In this document: piece after piece, positions 13,501 to 15,894 of the stretch
Numbering within the stretch: position 1 is the stretch's first letter
How the letters are laid out: every line of letters starts with the position of its first letter
Assembly (NCBI GenBank): GCA_026770585.1
Contig: MU646767.1
Span: 24,182 to 42,082, forward strand
Source of the DNA: Baffinella frigidus
Lineage: Eukaryota; Cryptophyceae; Cryptomonadales; Baffinellaceae
Direction: 5' to 3'
Length of the DNA: 17,901 nucleotides
Notes under the pieces: generated by a model
The model's database searches: none
What the model saw: only the letters and a program-made list of their open reading frames with translations
What the model was told of the DNA's origin: nothing
Position numbers and translations under genes: made by a program

Positions 13501-15175
13501 GAGCCCGGGGTCTTTTCCGCGCCAAAGTTAACGGGTCTGTACCGCAAACCCAGGATGGCAACTTAAGCATAGTGAGCCAAGTTTAGATGCTCGAACATGT
13601 CGCTGAAGTACTTGACGTGTTTCAGCGTCAGCCCTACCGTCCACGTGGGAATGTCAGAACACAACGTTCCGTTTCGTGGTACTAAATGGGTGTGCGCTCC
13701 CCGGCGAAACACAACTCCTCGTCTTTCCACGTCCGGGCTTGTACCTGATTCCGAAACACCCGGTACAAAATTAAAACCAGAGTTGTAGCTGGAATTCCCA
13801 CGAGGTATTCGAACATGTGGGAGAGGAATTTGAAGTGTTGCGCGCGGTTCACCGTCAGCCCTGGTTTATGGATTATGGTCTATTGTTTGTGGTTTAGGTT
13901 TTAGGGTTTAGGGTGTAGGGTTTAGGGTCTAGGTTTTAGGGTTTAGGGATTAGGGTTTAGGGTTTAGGGTTTACGCCACAGCACGCGATTAGGGAGAGAC
14001 CAGAGCTTTCATTACGGATCGAGTCCAACATGGCCACCATGTATTCCCATCCGTAAAGGCCTTGTAAGATCAGGACCGACGCGCCAAAAAACTCAACCCG
14101 CGCTAACATTAGGGTTGGTCGGATTACGAGTAGCGGGCCCACCGTCCGTTCTCGGACATTTTAGTGTCCAAGGCCATGCAATTTAAACCGCCTTTTATGC
14201 TATCTTAAGGGTGGATTTTCTCAAATTTTGCTCTCTCAGCTTCGACGTAACTGTAGAATAGCACAAAATCCACCCGAAGATAGCAAAAACACGGTTCAAA
14301 TTGCATCGCCTCGCCCATGAATTTCGCTGAGGTTGATCGGATGCTAGTTTTGCCTCACTCTAATCGAGAAACGACCCGAAATTAGGGAAGTTTAGCCTAC
14401 GGGTTCCCTACCGTAGGCAGAGGGGCTCCTAGGACCTGGTCCTAGGAGACCTACCTCCTACGGTAGGCCTTGTCCTAGGAGATCCGTAGGCTCAACTACC
14501 CTAATTTCGGGTCGTTTCCCTTTGAACTCGGGTTCACCGACTAATCTCAAGCTGACAGGCTGGGTTAGCGGTGCAAATCCGTCAACTTTGGAGCGGAAAG
14601 AGCCCGGGCTCAACCAGTTGGTGAGCCCAAATAGACTGATAAAGAGCTAGGGTTGTACCGCTGTCTCCTTGACTCCCGTGCGCCAGGGCAACGCAGCGCA
14701 ACACTGAATCCTCCGTCTCCTCCTGCTCCCTGTGTTCCGCAAACAAGGGCGTGCCCCGTCAGCAGATTGCTCAGCCCGTGAACGCTCAGATCCCCTGGGT
14801 GATCCTTGCGCGCAAGCTGCAGAGTTGTTCCTTCTCGAGGCGGATCAGTCGGATGATCCGCCGCTGCCCCGGCGCCAGGCGCACTAGCCAGCAGCTGCTC
14901 CGAGTTCCAACGAGAGAAAACGCGCGCCATCCTCTTTGCGGCCCTGGCTTCCCAGCAAAATGCGCCACTGCTCCAGCCAGCACAGAGGCAGGCGCTTCTG
15001 AAAAGCGAGCGAACCTGTCAACATGACAGGAAACCTGCATGAGGGCGGCGGCACGGCAAGGGGGGCGGGGAAATCTGCACCGGGAGGAATGCGTCTCGAG
15101 CCCATCGTCGGGCGTGCGGCCGTATTCATCCTTGCTGCCATCATCGTCGTCGATCCGCGCGCCGAGCGCCGCCAT
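57..15175 (-). CDS. FNTB: Protein farnesyltransferase subunit beta, spliced gene of 15 recognised exons, 3' end outside window
   Basis: Catalytic beta subunit that, with the alpha subunit, attaches a farnesyl group to the Cys of C-terminal CaaX boxes in the cytosol. Exons on the minus strand: 15175-15081, 14729-14659, 13439-13303, 11452-11396, 10873-10778, 9621-9530, 8719-8640, 8416-8378, 7781-7719, 6827-6740, 5067-4955, 3589-3513, 1971-1899, 446-379, and putatively 94-57. The first 14 total 1149 nt (383 codons) with every phase matching and no stop. Human residues recalled from the family map as follows: W102 and W106 to W88 and W92, R202 to R188, H248 to H234, R291/K294/D297/C299/Y300 to 277/280/283/285/286, D352 to D344, Y361/H362 to Y353/H354. 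The zinc ligands D, C and H are all present. The Trp in the peptide pocket favours farnesyltransferase over geranylgeranyltransferase I, which has Thr there. The human protein has 437 residues. Two introns appear to use GC donors. Nothing suggests a pseudogene. The C-terminal tail is missing. Confidence 0.93.
99..149 (+). repeat. TTTAGGG array in intron 14
   Basis: About five perfect TTTAGGG units then TTTAAGG, TGAGGG and TTCAGG variants. Confidence 0.85.
379..446 (-). CDS. FNTB: FNTB exon 14
   Basis: 68 bases. With the split Gly it reads GLSVAQSAATAAGGEAIG and PSSNK, matching the SGLSIAQH that follows the third zinc ligand in human FNTB. The acceptor is GACGCAG and the donor AAG|GTGCGC, phase 0. 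The stretch after VAQ is variable in the family. A decayed copy with an in-frame stop lies near 757-786. Confidence 0.85.
532..720. mobile_element. MITE-like inverted-repeat element, 189 bases, intron 13
   Basis: Terminal inverted repeats of about 40 bases, GGGTAACG(T/G).CTGAAAACCGGG on the outside and GGCCTACGGTATTG inside. The middle carries CCTACGGTAGG and two similar GGAACCCCCC segments. No open frame for a transposase. No clear target duplication. Confidence 0.75.
757..786 (-). pseudogene. Relic of FNTB exon 14 in intron 13
   Basis: After a GTGCAG acceptor it reads GGTTGTAGCGTAGCGC, the start of exon 14 with one extra base that brings a stop into frame. Confidence 0.6.
850..1091. mobile_element. 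MITE-like inverted-repeat element, 242 bases, intron 13
   Basis: Imperfect terminal inverted repeats of about 60 bases sharing GGGTTAGCGCGG and CAGGTCGGG..GATCG, starting CTATCGTAGATT on the left and ending AATCTGCAATAG on the right. Non-coding. Confidence 0.72.
1155..1608 (+). repeat. Telomere-like arrays between exon 13 relics, intron 13
   Basis: TTCAGGG units near 1160-1195 and 1255-1285, nine near-perfect TTGAGGG units at 1440-1497, then a C-rich patch at 1556-1608 (CCCTAAA, CCCTCAA) that reverses orientation. Confidence 0.85.
1899..1971 (-). CDS. FNTB: FNTB exon 13, third zinc ligand
   Basis: 73 bases encoding DPNGGLRDKPSRRRDHYHSC followed by YCLS. This is the GGLxDKPxxxRDxYHxCYCLSG block; Asp of RDKP is human D352, and Tyr-His are Y361 and the zinc ligand H362. 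The usual Phe before Tyr is His here. The acceptor CCAACCCAG sits in telomere-like repeat and the donor is G|GTCAAC. Eight partial copies flank it. Confidence 0.96.
1975..2182 (+). repeat. Mixed TTTGGGG/TTCAGGG/TTTAGGG array, intron 12
   Basis: Begins immediately at the exon 13 acceptor. Four TTTGGGG units, then TATAGGG, TTCAGGG, TTTAGGG and TGTAGGG variants. Confidence 0.85.
2172..2455 (+). repeat. AT-rich duplicated block with 46-base tandem repeat
   Basis: GTTTATTAGGGAG and GATTAAACATGG-type segments occur twice (2172-2225, 2277-2327). After them AATTAATTGATT recurs at 2333, 2379 and 2425, an exact 46-base period, each with CGGAAATNGCTA. Related pieces with GGGGCGCCCGCGGTT lie at 3677 and 5650. 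Confidence 0.8.
2600..2783. mobile_element. Imperfect palindrome, intron 12
   Basis: Left arm 2601-2656 and right arm 2706-2783 pair imperfectly (TTCATC..CGAGT..TT, ATACGATTTTG, GAGGCT). The right arm carries about 20 extra bases containing a second AATCG copy. Probably a MITE-type relic; ends not defined. Confidence 0.55.
2828..3020 (+). mobile_element. Damaged copy of the CCACACAGCGG family with 81-base internal duplication
   Basis: Starts CTACACAGCGGAC like the left end of the 161-base family, then repeats an 81-base block twice (2843-2923 and 2924-3004, almost identical: TTCGAATAACCCTTAAGCGG, CCTAGGACCCTACGG, CCCGTAGGGACATAGG). The right terminus is not found. Confidence 0.75.
3067..3173. 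mobile_element. MITE-like element with 9-base target duplication
   Basis: Inverted ends TTTATCCCTTAAGTGACCA and TGGTCACTTAAGGGATAT enclose 107 bases. GGCGCCCGC is present directly on both sides (3058-3066, 3174-3182), a 9-base duplication of the size made by Mutator-like transposases. Inside are ACGGGCGA..TCGCCCGT and CCCTACGGTAGGG. Confidence 0.72.
3291..3424. mobile_element. CCACTTAGCAGC-family element, 134 bases
   Basis: Ends CCACTTA on the left and GGTGGCTGCTAAGTGG on the right, with GGATATCCGGGC and TTTGGATGGAC inside, shared with 11796-11934. Its left inner end is diverged. It sits directly upstream of the 27-base tandem repeat. Confidence 0.75.
3447..3510 (+). repeat. 27-base tandem repeat beside exon 12 donor
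   Basis: GCGAAAGTGGACACCGTCAA occurs at 3447 and 3474, with a third start at 3501 running into the exon 12 donor (GTCCAC is the complement of GTGGAC). The repeat therefore includes the splice donor sequence. Confidence 0.8.
3513..3589 (-). CDS. FNTB: FNTB exon 12
   Basis: 77 bases, phase 1 in and 0 out. It encodes GQTTEVEFPPFDHAALQRF followed by VLAACQ, matching human MFHQQALQEYILMCCQ. The acceptor GAAAACAG is chosen over a nearer GGGGCAG because only it keeps the frame from exon 11. The donor is CAG|GTCCAC. About six extra residues relative to human lie in this exon and the end of exon 11. Confidence 0.88.
3549..3853 (+). repeat. 175-base direct duplication, exon 12 and intron 11
   Basis: GTGGTCGAA.GGCGGGAA..CACCTCAGTCGTCTGCCCC recurs at 3549 and 3724 and continues through TTTAGGC(T)CC/ACATG, TATTTTGGA and ATTAAATA. 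The first copy holds real exon 12. Confidence 0.8.
3725..3764 (-). pseudogene. Partial copy of FNTB exon 12 in intron 11
   Basis: Begins with the same GAAAACAG acceptor and reads GQTTEVNFPPFDH before breaking. It belongs to a direct duplication of about 175 bases (3549-3700 against 3724-3853) that also carries intron sequence. Confidence 0.78.
3860..4020 (-). mobile_element. CCACACAGCGG-family MITE, full length 161 bases
   Basis: Ends CCACACAGCGG and CCACTGTGTGG. Internal blocks CGGGCGCTGAGAGCCC, TTTCCGTTACCTTATCCG and CCTACGGGTTGCCTACCGTA are shared in the same order with 5371-5531 and, in reverse, 7305-7464. No open frame. Confidence 0.85.
4066..4200 (+). repeat. TTTAGGG array followed by a short C-rich array, intron 11
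   Basis: About nine TTTAGGG units at 4067-4140, mostly perfect. From 4156 to 4200 the orientation flips to CTCTAAACCCT and CAAAACCCC variants. Confidence 0.88.
4258..4396 (-). mobile_element. CCACTTAGCAGC-family element, 139 bases, reverse copy
   Basis: Reverse-oriented relative to 11796-11934 and the same length. Shared order: CAGCAGCCACCGGG, GGATACAGTCCATC, AAACGAT, GTAC. Left end CCACACAGCAGCC, right end GCTGCGAAGTGG. Confidence 0.8.
4416..4493 (-). pseudogene. Degenerate copy of FNTB exon 11 in intron 11
   Basis: Reads SFWQGRLLPLLAKTLLACTV and ends GCAG|GTCTCT like the real exon 540 bases away. The zinc and diphosphate residues upstream of SFW are gone. A (GT)24 tract starts 23 bases past its broken end. 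Confidence 0.8.
4517..4564 (+). repeat. (GT)24 microsatellite
   Basis: 24 uninterrupted GT units in intron 11, next to the exon 11 relic. Confidence 0.98.
4791..4938 (+). repeat. GAA/GAC trinucleotide microsatellite
   Basis: 148 bases of AAG units with scattered GAC, GAT and AAC changes. In the pre-mRNA it is a CUU-rich tract that starts 16 bases after the exon 11 donor. Confidence 0.97.
4955..5067 (-). CDS. FNTB: FNTB exon 11, zinc site
   Basis: 113 bases encoding FQGRANKLVDGCYSFWQ and then GGLLPLLAKTLPVSTVVPIA. Arg, Lys, Asp, Cys and Tyr match human R291, K294, D297, C299 and Y300; Asp and Cys are two of the three zinc ligands. The acceptor is GATTTGCAG and the donor CAG|GTCTCT. Fifteen bases past the donor the transcript enters a CUU-rich microsatellite. 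A degenerate copy lies at 4416-4493. Confidence 0.97.
5218..5330 (+). repeat. ATCGTATGCAGAG short repeats and CCGTAGG palindromes
   Basis: GGGATCGTATGCAGAG at 5221, 5244 and 5264 (steps of 23 and 20 bases), then CCTACCGTAG, CCACCGTAGGG and AACCGTAGGCG that pair with one another. Confidence 0.75.
5371..5531 (-). mobile_element. CCACACAGCGG-family MITE, full length 161 bases
   Basis: Ends CCACACAGCGG and CCGCTGTGTGG, collinear with 3860-4020 along its length (CAGTGCCCGAGTTTCCGTCA, CCTACGGGTTGCCTACCGTA, GGTTATTCAAAATCCCTTCG). Same orientation as that copy. No obvious target duplication. Confidence 0.87.
5901..6046 (+). mobile_element. TCATCTCGG-family inverted-repeat element, copy 1
   Basis: Left TCATCTCGGGAGATAACAGA, right GGAACTGGTTCAC..TCTTTCGAGACGA, with CAATAGGAG, TTAGGGCA and CCTAATTAAAT inside. 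Collinear with 12108-12253, so about 146 bases core. Confidence 0.78.
6325..6483 (+). mobile_element. GGCGAGGCCATG-family MITE, 159 bases with ATTT target duplication
   Basis: Begins TCATGGGCGAGGCCATGC and ends GCATGGCCTCGGACACTA. The two halves pair over most of their length. ATTT flanks both sides (6321-6324, 6484-6487). The other copy (14162-14320) has the identical length in the opposite orientation. Confidence 0.88.
6543..6738 (+). repeat. TTTAGGG array grading into TTTCGGG, intron 10
   Basis: About twelve TTTAGGG units at 6543-6627, then TTTCGGG and TGTCGGG, then TGTAGGG/TTTCGGG, reaching the donor of exon 10. Confidence 0.9.
6740..6827 (-). CDS. FNTB: FNTB exon 10
   Basis: 88 bases. 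With the split Ala it reads AALVLLGETHRVDRKRLMRW and ends QMTLEGG, equivalent to human LAALVILKKER...LLQWVTSRQMRFEGG. The acceptor is TTCCGCAG and the donor is GG|GTACCA, with TGTAGGG/TTTCGGG-type repeat starting at once inside intron 10. It is the only intact unit of a degenerate tandem array whose other units are frameshifted. Confidence 0.94.
6951..7628 (-). pseudogene. Degenerate tandem array of exon 10 copies in intron 9
   Basis: Units start near 6950, 7113 and 7571, about 165-170 bases apart for the first two, each combining part of exon 10 with the preceding intron (motifs GACCGGTCTAG, AAGTTCCAG and TTCCAGAATGTT). Copies at 6951-6998 and 7114-7163 are frameshifted by a 1-base change; the last (7572-7590) is a stub. 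A 160-base inverted-repeat element at 7305-7464 interrupts the array. Confidence 0.75.
7305..7464 (+). mobile_element. CCACACAGCGG-family MITE, 160 bases
   Basis: Opposite orientation to 3860-4020 and 5371-5531; ends CCACACAGCGG and CCCGCTGTGTGG. It interrupts the exon 10 tandem array, so it arrived after that array formed. Confidence 0.87.
7625..7713 (-). repeat. C-rich telomere-like array (CCCAAAC, CCCTAAA), intron 9
   Basis: Here the C-rich strand is plus, so the transcript is G-rich. It ends six bases from the exon 9 donor. Confidence 0.88.
7719..7781 (-). CDS. FNTB: FNTB exon 9, GYTFC block
   Basis: 63 bases encoding GMGGEPGCEAHGGYTFCAYA. The His of EAHGGYTFC corresponds to human H248, which contacts the farnesyl diphosphate. 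The acceptor is CACAACAG and the donor is CAG|GTGCCG. An 80-base tandem duplication immediately upstream in the transcript repeats the acceptor sequence (second acceptor near 7861). Confidence 0.95.
7777..7935 (+). repeat. 80-base tandem duplication across the exon 9 acceptor
   Basis: CCTGTTGTGTGC occurs at 7781 and 7861, followed in both by GTGTACTTTTG(A/T)T, AGTC and CCCT(C/T)AAGT. The duplicated unit includes the CACAACAG acceptor. Confidence 0.8.
7966..8212. repeat. Cluster of hairpins in intron 8
   Basis: TTGGCTAACCAA, GGGGCGACTTGAGTCGCCCC, CAAGGGAAATACCTTG, the perfect 20-base palindrome CCGCGCCAGATCTGGCGCGG at 8105-8124, and a final stem TTTGTATCAGGAATAC with GCGTTCTTGGTACAAA. Probably a relic of an inverted-repeat element. 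Confidence 0.65.
8213..8286 (+). repeat. Mixed TTCAGGG/TGTAGGG/TTTAGGG array, intron 8
   Basis: Short heterogeneous G-rich heptamer array. Confidence 0.82.
8378..8416 (-). CDS. FNTB: FNTB exon 8, 39-base microexon
   Basis: Encodes CADFIARCQTYE with split Gly codons at both ends, matching human TAEWIARCQNWE. The acceptor CTAAACCCAG is itself built from the telomere-like repeat and the donor is AAG|GTCTGG. Without it exons 7 and 9 would be out of register with the family by 13 residues. The start and end phases (1 in, 1 out) fit both neighbours. Confidence 0.92.
8417..8639 (+). repeat. Intron 7, almost wholly telomere-like repeat
   Basis: The 223-base intron between exons 8 and 7 is heptamer repeat nearly end to end: TTTAGGG variants near exon 8, TTCAGGG/TTTCGGG alternation near exon 7. 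Both splice sites touch it. Confidence 0.9.
8640..8719 (-). CDS. FNTB: FNTB exon 7, conserved diphosphate-pocket Arg
   Basis: 80 bases. Encodes EVDVRGSYCALSAAF followed by LTGTLTPQLKE. The Arg corresponds to human R202 and the Tyr of SYC to Y205, both lining the active site. The acceptor is GGAACCAG. The apparent donor is AAG|GCAAAA (GC type), after which telomere-like repeat starts within a few bases. The second copy at 8836-8879 has the same start but loses similarity after SAAF, so this one is taken as functional. Confidence 0.93.
8724..8826 (+). repeat. TTCCGGG/TTTCGGG array, intron 6
   Basis: Heptamers with CC in place of TA, beginning at the exon 7 acceptor. Confidence 0.88.
8836..8879 (-). 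pseudogene. Partial copy of FNTB exon 7 in intron 6
   Basis: Reads AVDVRGSYCALSAAF after a CCCAG acceptor, then diverges into a TTTCGGG-type array. The first 45 bases differ from the real exon at only a few third positions and one Glu to Ala change. Confidence 0.8.
8885..9010 (+). repeat. TTTCGGG/TTCCGGG array, intron 6
   Basis: About 17 units between the exon 7 relic and unique sequence. Confidence 0.88.
9059..9211 (+). repeat. Dispersed non-heptamer segment, intron 6
   Basis: CCACGTGGCGTGCAGCGGTC and GTTTGTCAAC.TA.TAAACC recur at 15284-15325 in the 5' flank. Nothing coding seen. Confidence 0.6.
9212..9526 (+). repeat. TTCCGGG/TTTCCGTT/TTTTCGGG array, intron 6
   Basis: Diverged heptamers and octamers, including TTTCCG and TTTTCGGG units, running to the exon 6 donor region. 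Confidence 0.86.
9530..9621 (-). CDS. FNTB: FNTB exon 6
   Basis: 92 bases, phase 0 in and 2 out, acceptor TCGACAG, donor GG|GTAACT. It encodes EALAVVDRAKLHSFLVKMKH and then PSGGFTMHEG, aligning without gaps to the human EAYDIINREKLLQYL...GSFLMHVGG segment. The split codon restores Gly before EVDVR in exon 7. Two broken copies lie at 9729-9749 and 9971-10027 in intron 5. Confidence 0.93.
9628..10277 (+). repeat. TTCAGGG, TGTAGGG and TTTCGGG arrays of intron 5
   Basis: TTCAGGG and TTTATGG variants at 9628-9728; about 18 TGTAGGG units at 9828-9955; mixed TTCAGGG, TGTAGGG, TTGAGGG and TTTCGGG at 10031-10277. Exon 5 and 6 relics are embedded between blocks. Confidence 0.9.
9729..10027 (-). pseudogene. 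Two broken copies of FNTB exon 6 in intron 5
   Basis: 9971-10027 keeps the acceptor and reads EALAVVDRAKLHSFLVKMK, then a stop in heptamer repeat. 9729-9749 keeps only EALAVVD. Both are nearly identical to the start of the real exon, so the duplication is recent, and both are cut off by TGTAGGG or TTCAGGG-type repeat. Confidence 0.82.
10486..10770 (-). repeat. C-rich telomere-like arrays, intron 5
   Basis: CCCTCCA, CCCTCAA and CCCTAAA at 10486-10645, an AT-rich spacer with a run of A, then CCCGAAA/CCTGAAA at 10718-10770 ending at the exon 5 donor. Confidence 0.86.
10778..10873 (-). CDS. FNTB: FNTB exon 5, first PFTB-type repeat
   Basis: 96 bases, 32 codons, phase 0 both ends. It encodes APEGGFSGGPGQMTHLAP followed by TYAAVNALVTIGTE, the first clear GGF(G/S)GGPGQ repeat of the alpha-alpha barrel. 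The acceptor CCACAG directly follows CCCGAAA-type repeat and the donor is GAG|GTCTTG. Four broken copies of this exon surround it in introns 4 and 5. Confidence 0.95.
10874..11265 (+). repeat. Telomere-like arrays of intron 4
   Basis: TTGAGGG units at 10900-10937, TTTCGGG/TTTCAGG/TTCGGGG at 11003-11110, then C-rich CCCTGAA/CCCAAAC at 11180-11260 in reverse orientation. Relics of exons 5 and 4 are embedded. Confidence 0.85.
11152..11177 (-). pseudogene. Relic of FNTB exon 4, 3' end
   Basis: GCGTCATTCCAG followed by GTCCAC repeats the end and donor of exon 4; similarity stops upstream at a GGATCCAG that could act as an acceptor. Confidence 0.6.
11277..11325 (-). pseudogene. Short exon 3 relic in intron 4
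   Basis: Reads LPGLAGCLDASRPWVAYRL before running into C-rich heptamer repeat. It shares its upstream ATATGTAGTTATACAG sequence with the copy at 13115-13190, so the two are segmental duplicates. It lies downstream of exon 4 in the transcript, out of the normal exon order. Confidence 0.7.
11396..11452 (-). CDS. FNTB: FNTB exon 4
   Basis: 57 bases, 19 codons, phase 0 on both sides, acceptor CTTGCAG and donor CAG|GTTCGG. It reads ALPNPEVLKRTTATLASFQ and fills exactly the 19 residues between LELLD and SPEGGF in human FNTB, with the final FQ in place of the usual LCQ. Sequence similarity alone is weak. The exact length, phase and splice signals make the call. A partial copy of its 3' end with donor lies at 11152-11177. 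Confidence 0.85.
11486..11791 (-). repeat. 22-base satellite ending in a MITE terminus, intron 3
   Basis: TTCGTAGCCCAC(C/T)GAAAACCC repeats 14 times with TTCG at 11487 and every 22 bases to 11773. The last unit runs into TTCGTAGCCCGCTGTGTGG, the exact terminal sequence of the CCACACAGCGG family. Since 22 is not a multiple of 3, all three minus frames stay open and give false 22-residue protein repeats. Confidence 0.92.
11796..11934 (+). mobile_element. CCACTTAGCAGC-family MITE, 139 bases
   Basis: Terminal CCACTTAGCAGC and GCTGCTAAGTGG, with GGATATCCGGGC and GGATACGATTCTAGTACAAA inside. It starts four bases from the satellite and MITE terminus at 11791. Confidence 0.85.
12108..12253 (+). mobile_element. 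TCATCTCGG-family inverted-repeat element, copy 2
   Basis: Left TCATCTCGGAAGATAACTGA, right TCAGTTATCTTTCGAGATGA, arms of about 28 bases that differ at one or two positions, better preserved than 5901-6046. Confidence 0.83.
12268..12307. other. Perfect hairpin GGGCGACTTGGG
   Basis: GGGCGACTTGGG(T) pairs with GCCCAAGTCGCCC around a loop with nine A. In a bacterial genome this would look like a terminator; here it lies in a spliceosomal intron. Confidence 0.7.
12457..12731. mobile_element. Nested element: 40-base arms around an inserted MITE
   Basis: Arms at 12457-12496 and 12692-12731 (CATGTCCAACTTTA against TAAAGTTGGACACG, and CCGGCACGTCCCA against TGGGACGTGCCGG). Inside are a second stem, ACACTTCCCGCT/AGCGGGAAGTGT at 12503-12547, and at 12550-12687 a MITE with CCACACAGTGG and CCACCGTGTGG ends. 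Confidence 0.75.
12757..12935. mobile_element. CCACACGAGG inverted-repeat element inside an exon 3 relic
   Basis: Arms of about 38 bases: CCACACGAGGCTATCCATGC and GCATAGATAGCCTCGTGTGG outside, ATAAATGTCGAT/ATCGACTTTTAT inside. 179 bases. Confidence 0.8.
13008..13079. mobile_element. TTTGTACCAGAAA inverted-repeat element
   Basis: TTTGTACCAGAAA and TTTTCTGGTACAAA bound 72 bases. The motif GGTACAAA recurs at 8200, 13272, 13763 and 15760, at the ends or centres of other inverted repeats. Confidence 0.6.
13115..13190 (-). pseudogene. Partial copy of FNTB exon 3 with a GT donor
   Basis: Reads GLVGCLAASRPWLAYWILHG then LSILE and ends CTCGAG|GTTTCT, so here the donor is a normal GT. The first half of exon 3 is replaced by a sequence containing ATACATGTAGTTATACA, shared with 11324-11380 and 13195-13250. 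Asp of CLDAS is Ala. It is probably a relic but is open throughout. Confidence 0.75.
13303..13439 (-). CDS. FNTB: FNTB exon 3, peptide-substrate pocket
   Basis: Encodes 45 residues from LTLNRAQHVKYL to CLDASRPWLAYWILHG and LSILE. The block DASRPWLxYWILH is nearly invariant in farnesyltransferase beta and supplies two of the aromatic residues around the CaaX peptide (human W102 and W106). The acceptor is CCGGCAG at 13442-13440. The apparent donor is GAG|GCAAGC, a good match to the GC-donor consensus. This is the only complete copy: at least five broken copies lie in introns 2 and 3. Confidence 0.93.
13585..13860 (-). pseudogene. Two broken copies of FNTB exon 3 in intron 2
   Basis: Copies of the 5' part of exon 3, each keeping an AG acceptor in the same place: about 13800-13860 reads LTVNRAQHFKFLSHMFEYL, then diverges; 13587-13633 reads LT-LKHVKYFSDMFEHL with a small deletion. 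Neither reaches DASRPW. They are direct repeats of the first 45-60 bases of the real exon. Confidence 0.8.
13862..13972 (+). repeat. TTTAGGG array, intron 2
   Basis: Mixed TTTATGG variants then TTTAGGG, starting at the acceptor of the outermost exon 3 relic. Confidence 0.87.
14162..14320 (-). mobile_element. GGCGAGGCCATG-family MITE, 159 bases with ATTT target duplication
   Basis: Reverse copy of 6325-6483, identical length, flanked on both sides by ATTT (14158-14161, 14321-14324). Inner blocks TTTGCTATCTTCGGGTGGAT and CACCCTTAAGATAGC are shared. Confidence 0.88.
14366..14520. mobile_element. MITE-like element with 37-base inverted ends, intron 2
   Basis: GAAACGACCCGAAATTAGGG and CCCTAATTTCGGGTCGTTTC at the ends, then AGCCTACGG/CCGTAGGCT. 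The centre is CCTAGGACC/GGTCCTAGG and CTACGGTAGG palindromes. Confidence 0.85.
14659..14729 (-). CDS. FNTB: FNTB exon 2
   Basis: Acceptor AACACAG ends at 14730 and the donor is G|GTACAA at 14658. Joined to exon 1 it reads SSREQEETEDSV, matching the (R)EQ..VE..V motif at the start of the first helix in plant and animal beta subunits. The distance from EQ to the HxxYL of exon 3 is the same 36 residues as in human FNTB with no gap, which is the main support for this exon. Phases are 2 in and 1 out. Confidence 0.75.
14730..15080 (-). other. FNTB intron 1, free of telomere-like repeat
   Basis: 351 bases. Unlike most later introns it holds no heptamer array and no inverted-repeat element that I can see. 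It is GC-rich and open in more than one minus-strand frame, so an alternative exon (for example one ending at the CAG|GTTCGC near 15018) cannot be excluded. Confidence 0.5.
15081..15175 (-). CDS. FNTB: FNTB exon 1, start codon and acidic N terminus
   Basis: ATG at 15175-15173 with G at -3 and +4, no earlier ATG in the open frame. It encodes 31 residues with an acidic run (IDDDD, then KDEY) ending in DDGLETHSS, which resembles the DDSVETVTS stretch of the human N terminus. The donor is G|GTGCAG at 15080-15079, phase 2. The length of 95 bases gives a frame that joins exon 2 exactly. The N terminus is poorly conserved in this family, so the start rests on frame and position more than on homology. 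Confidence 0.68.
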
Positions 15176-15640
15176 CCCGGATCTAGTTTCGGAAGCGTCC
15201 AGCCCTCGACACTTTTCTGGGACCTGAAGCGGACCAAATCCCTTTTGAGCGCGATCTACCTGGAAGCAAACGTCCTACCTCACCACGTGGCGTGCAGCGG
15301 TCGTGTTTGTCAACTTATTAAACCTCGCTTTTCCCCCGAAGCAAACACCCCATGAGAACAACCCTTTATTCCCTCCTCACGAGCCTCTGCACTGGAGAGC
15401 TCAATGCGATCCGAAAGCAAAAATGGTTTTTCTGCAGATCCTTTCTACGGAAGGTCGTGTCGTTGGGCTATGTTGGGAGCAAGTAAAACATCAAGGGCGG
15501 GGCCTGAAAAGTTTCGGTGGGAGCTCGAAGAACGACCTAGAAGATCGAACTTATTAAATCTCGCTTTTCCCCCTTCGTGTAGGTCCTTGAGGTTTTTACA
15601 CGCGCTTTAGGTCCTCAAGCCACATGTACAAGTTTGGCAG
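15176..15640. other. 5' flank of FNTB, no gene seen
   Basis: Contains the likely 5' untranslated region and proximal promoter but no element I can name. 15381-15500 is an inverted copy of 17220-17340, sharing TTTTTCTGCAGA and CGTTGGGCTATGTTGGGAG, so the plus-strand open frame there is a repeat rather than a gene. Confidence 0.5.
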
Positions 15641-15641
15641 T

Positions 15642-15810
15642 AGAGCGCTTGCTGGAGGAAAACTTGGCCGATTTCGACGAGAAATGTTTCACAAATCCAG
15701 AGCTTTTGTACCATGACGTGACATGAAACCGGTCCATCTAAACGATTCTGGTACAAATTGTGAACACTTTTCTCGTTGAAATCGAAATTCCACCCGTAGG
15801 AAGCGCTTCT
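15642..15810. mobile_element. Inverted-repeat element, about 169 bases
   Basis: Arms of about 65 bases: AGCGCTT..GGAGG, GATTTCGACGAGAAA, CACAA, TTTGTACCA on the left and TGGTACAAATTGTGAACAC, TTTTCTCGTTGAAATCGA, AGGAAGCGCTT on the right. The centre resembles the CCACTTAGCAGC family (CCATCTAAACGAT). Confidence 0.72.
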
Positions 15811-15894
15811 GAGAGCGGTCTGGCAGTGCAAATGTCAGTAAGCGAGGAAGGTTTGAGGGCGGCACTGATTCTGTATTCAATGAATACCTGAAAG

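Noticed and set aside
14786-15175. 129-residue minus frame read as a single-exon protein
   Set aside because: Only its first 31 codons fit the farnesyltransferase N terminus; splicing at 15080 to 14729 restores the family motif and spacing, whereas reading on gives no recognisable domain.
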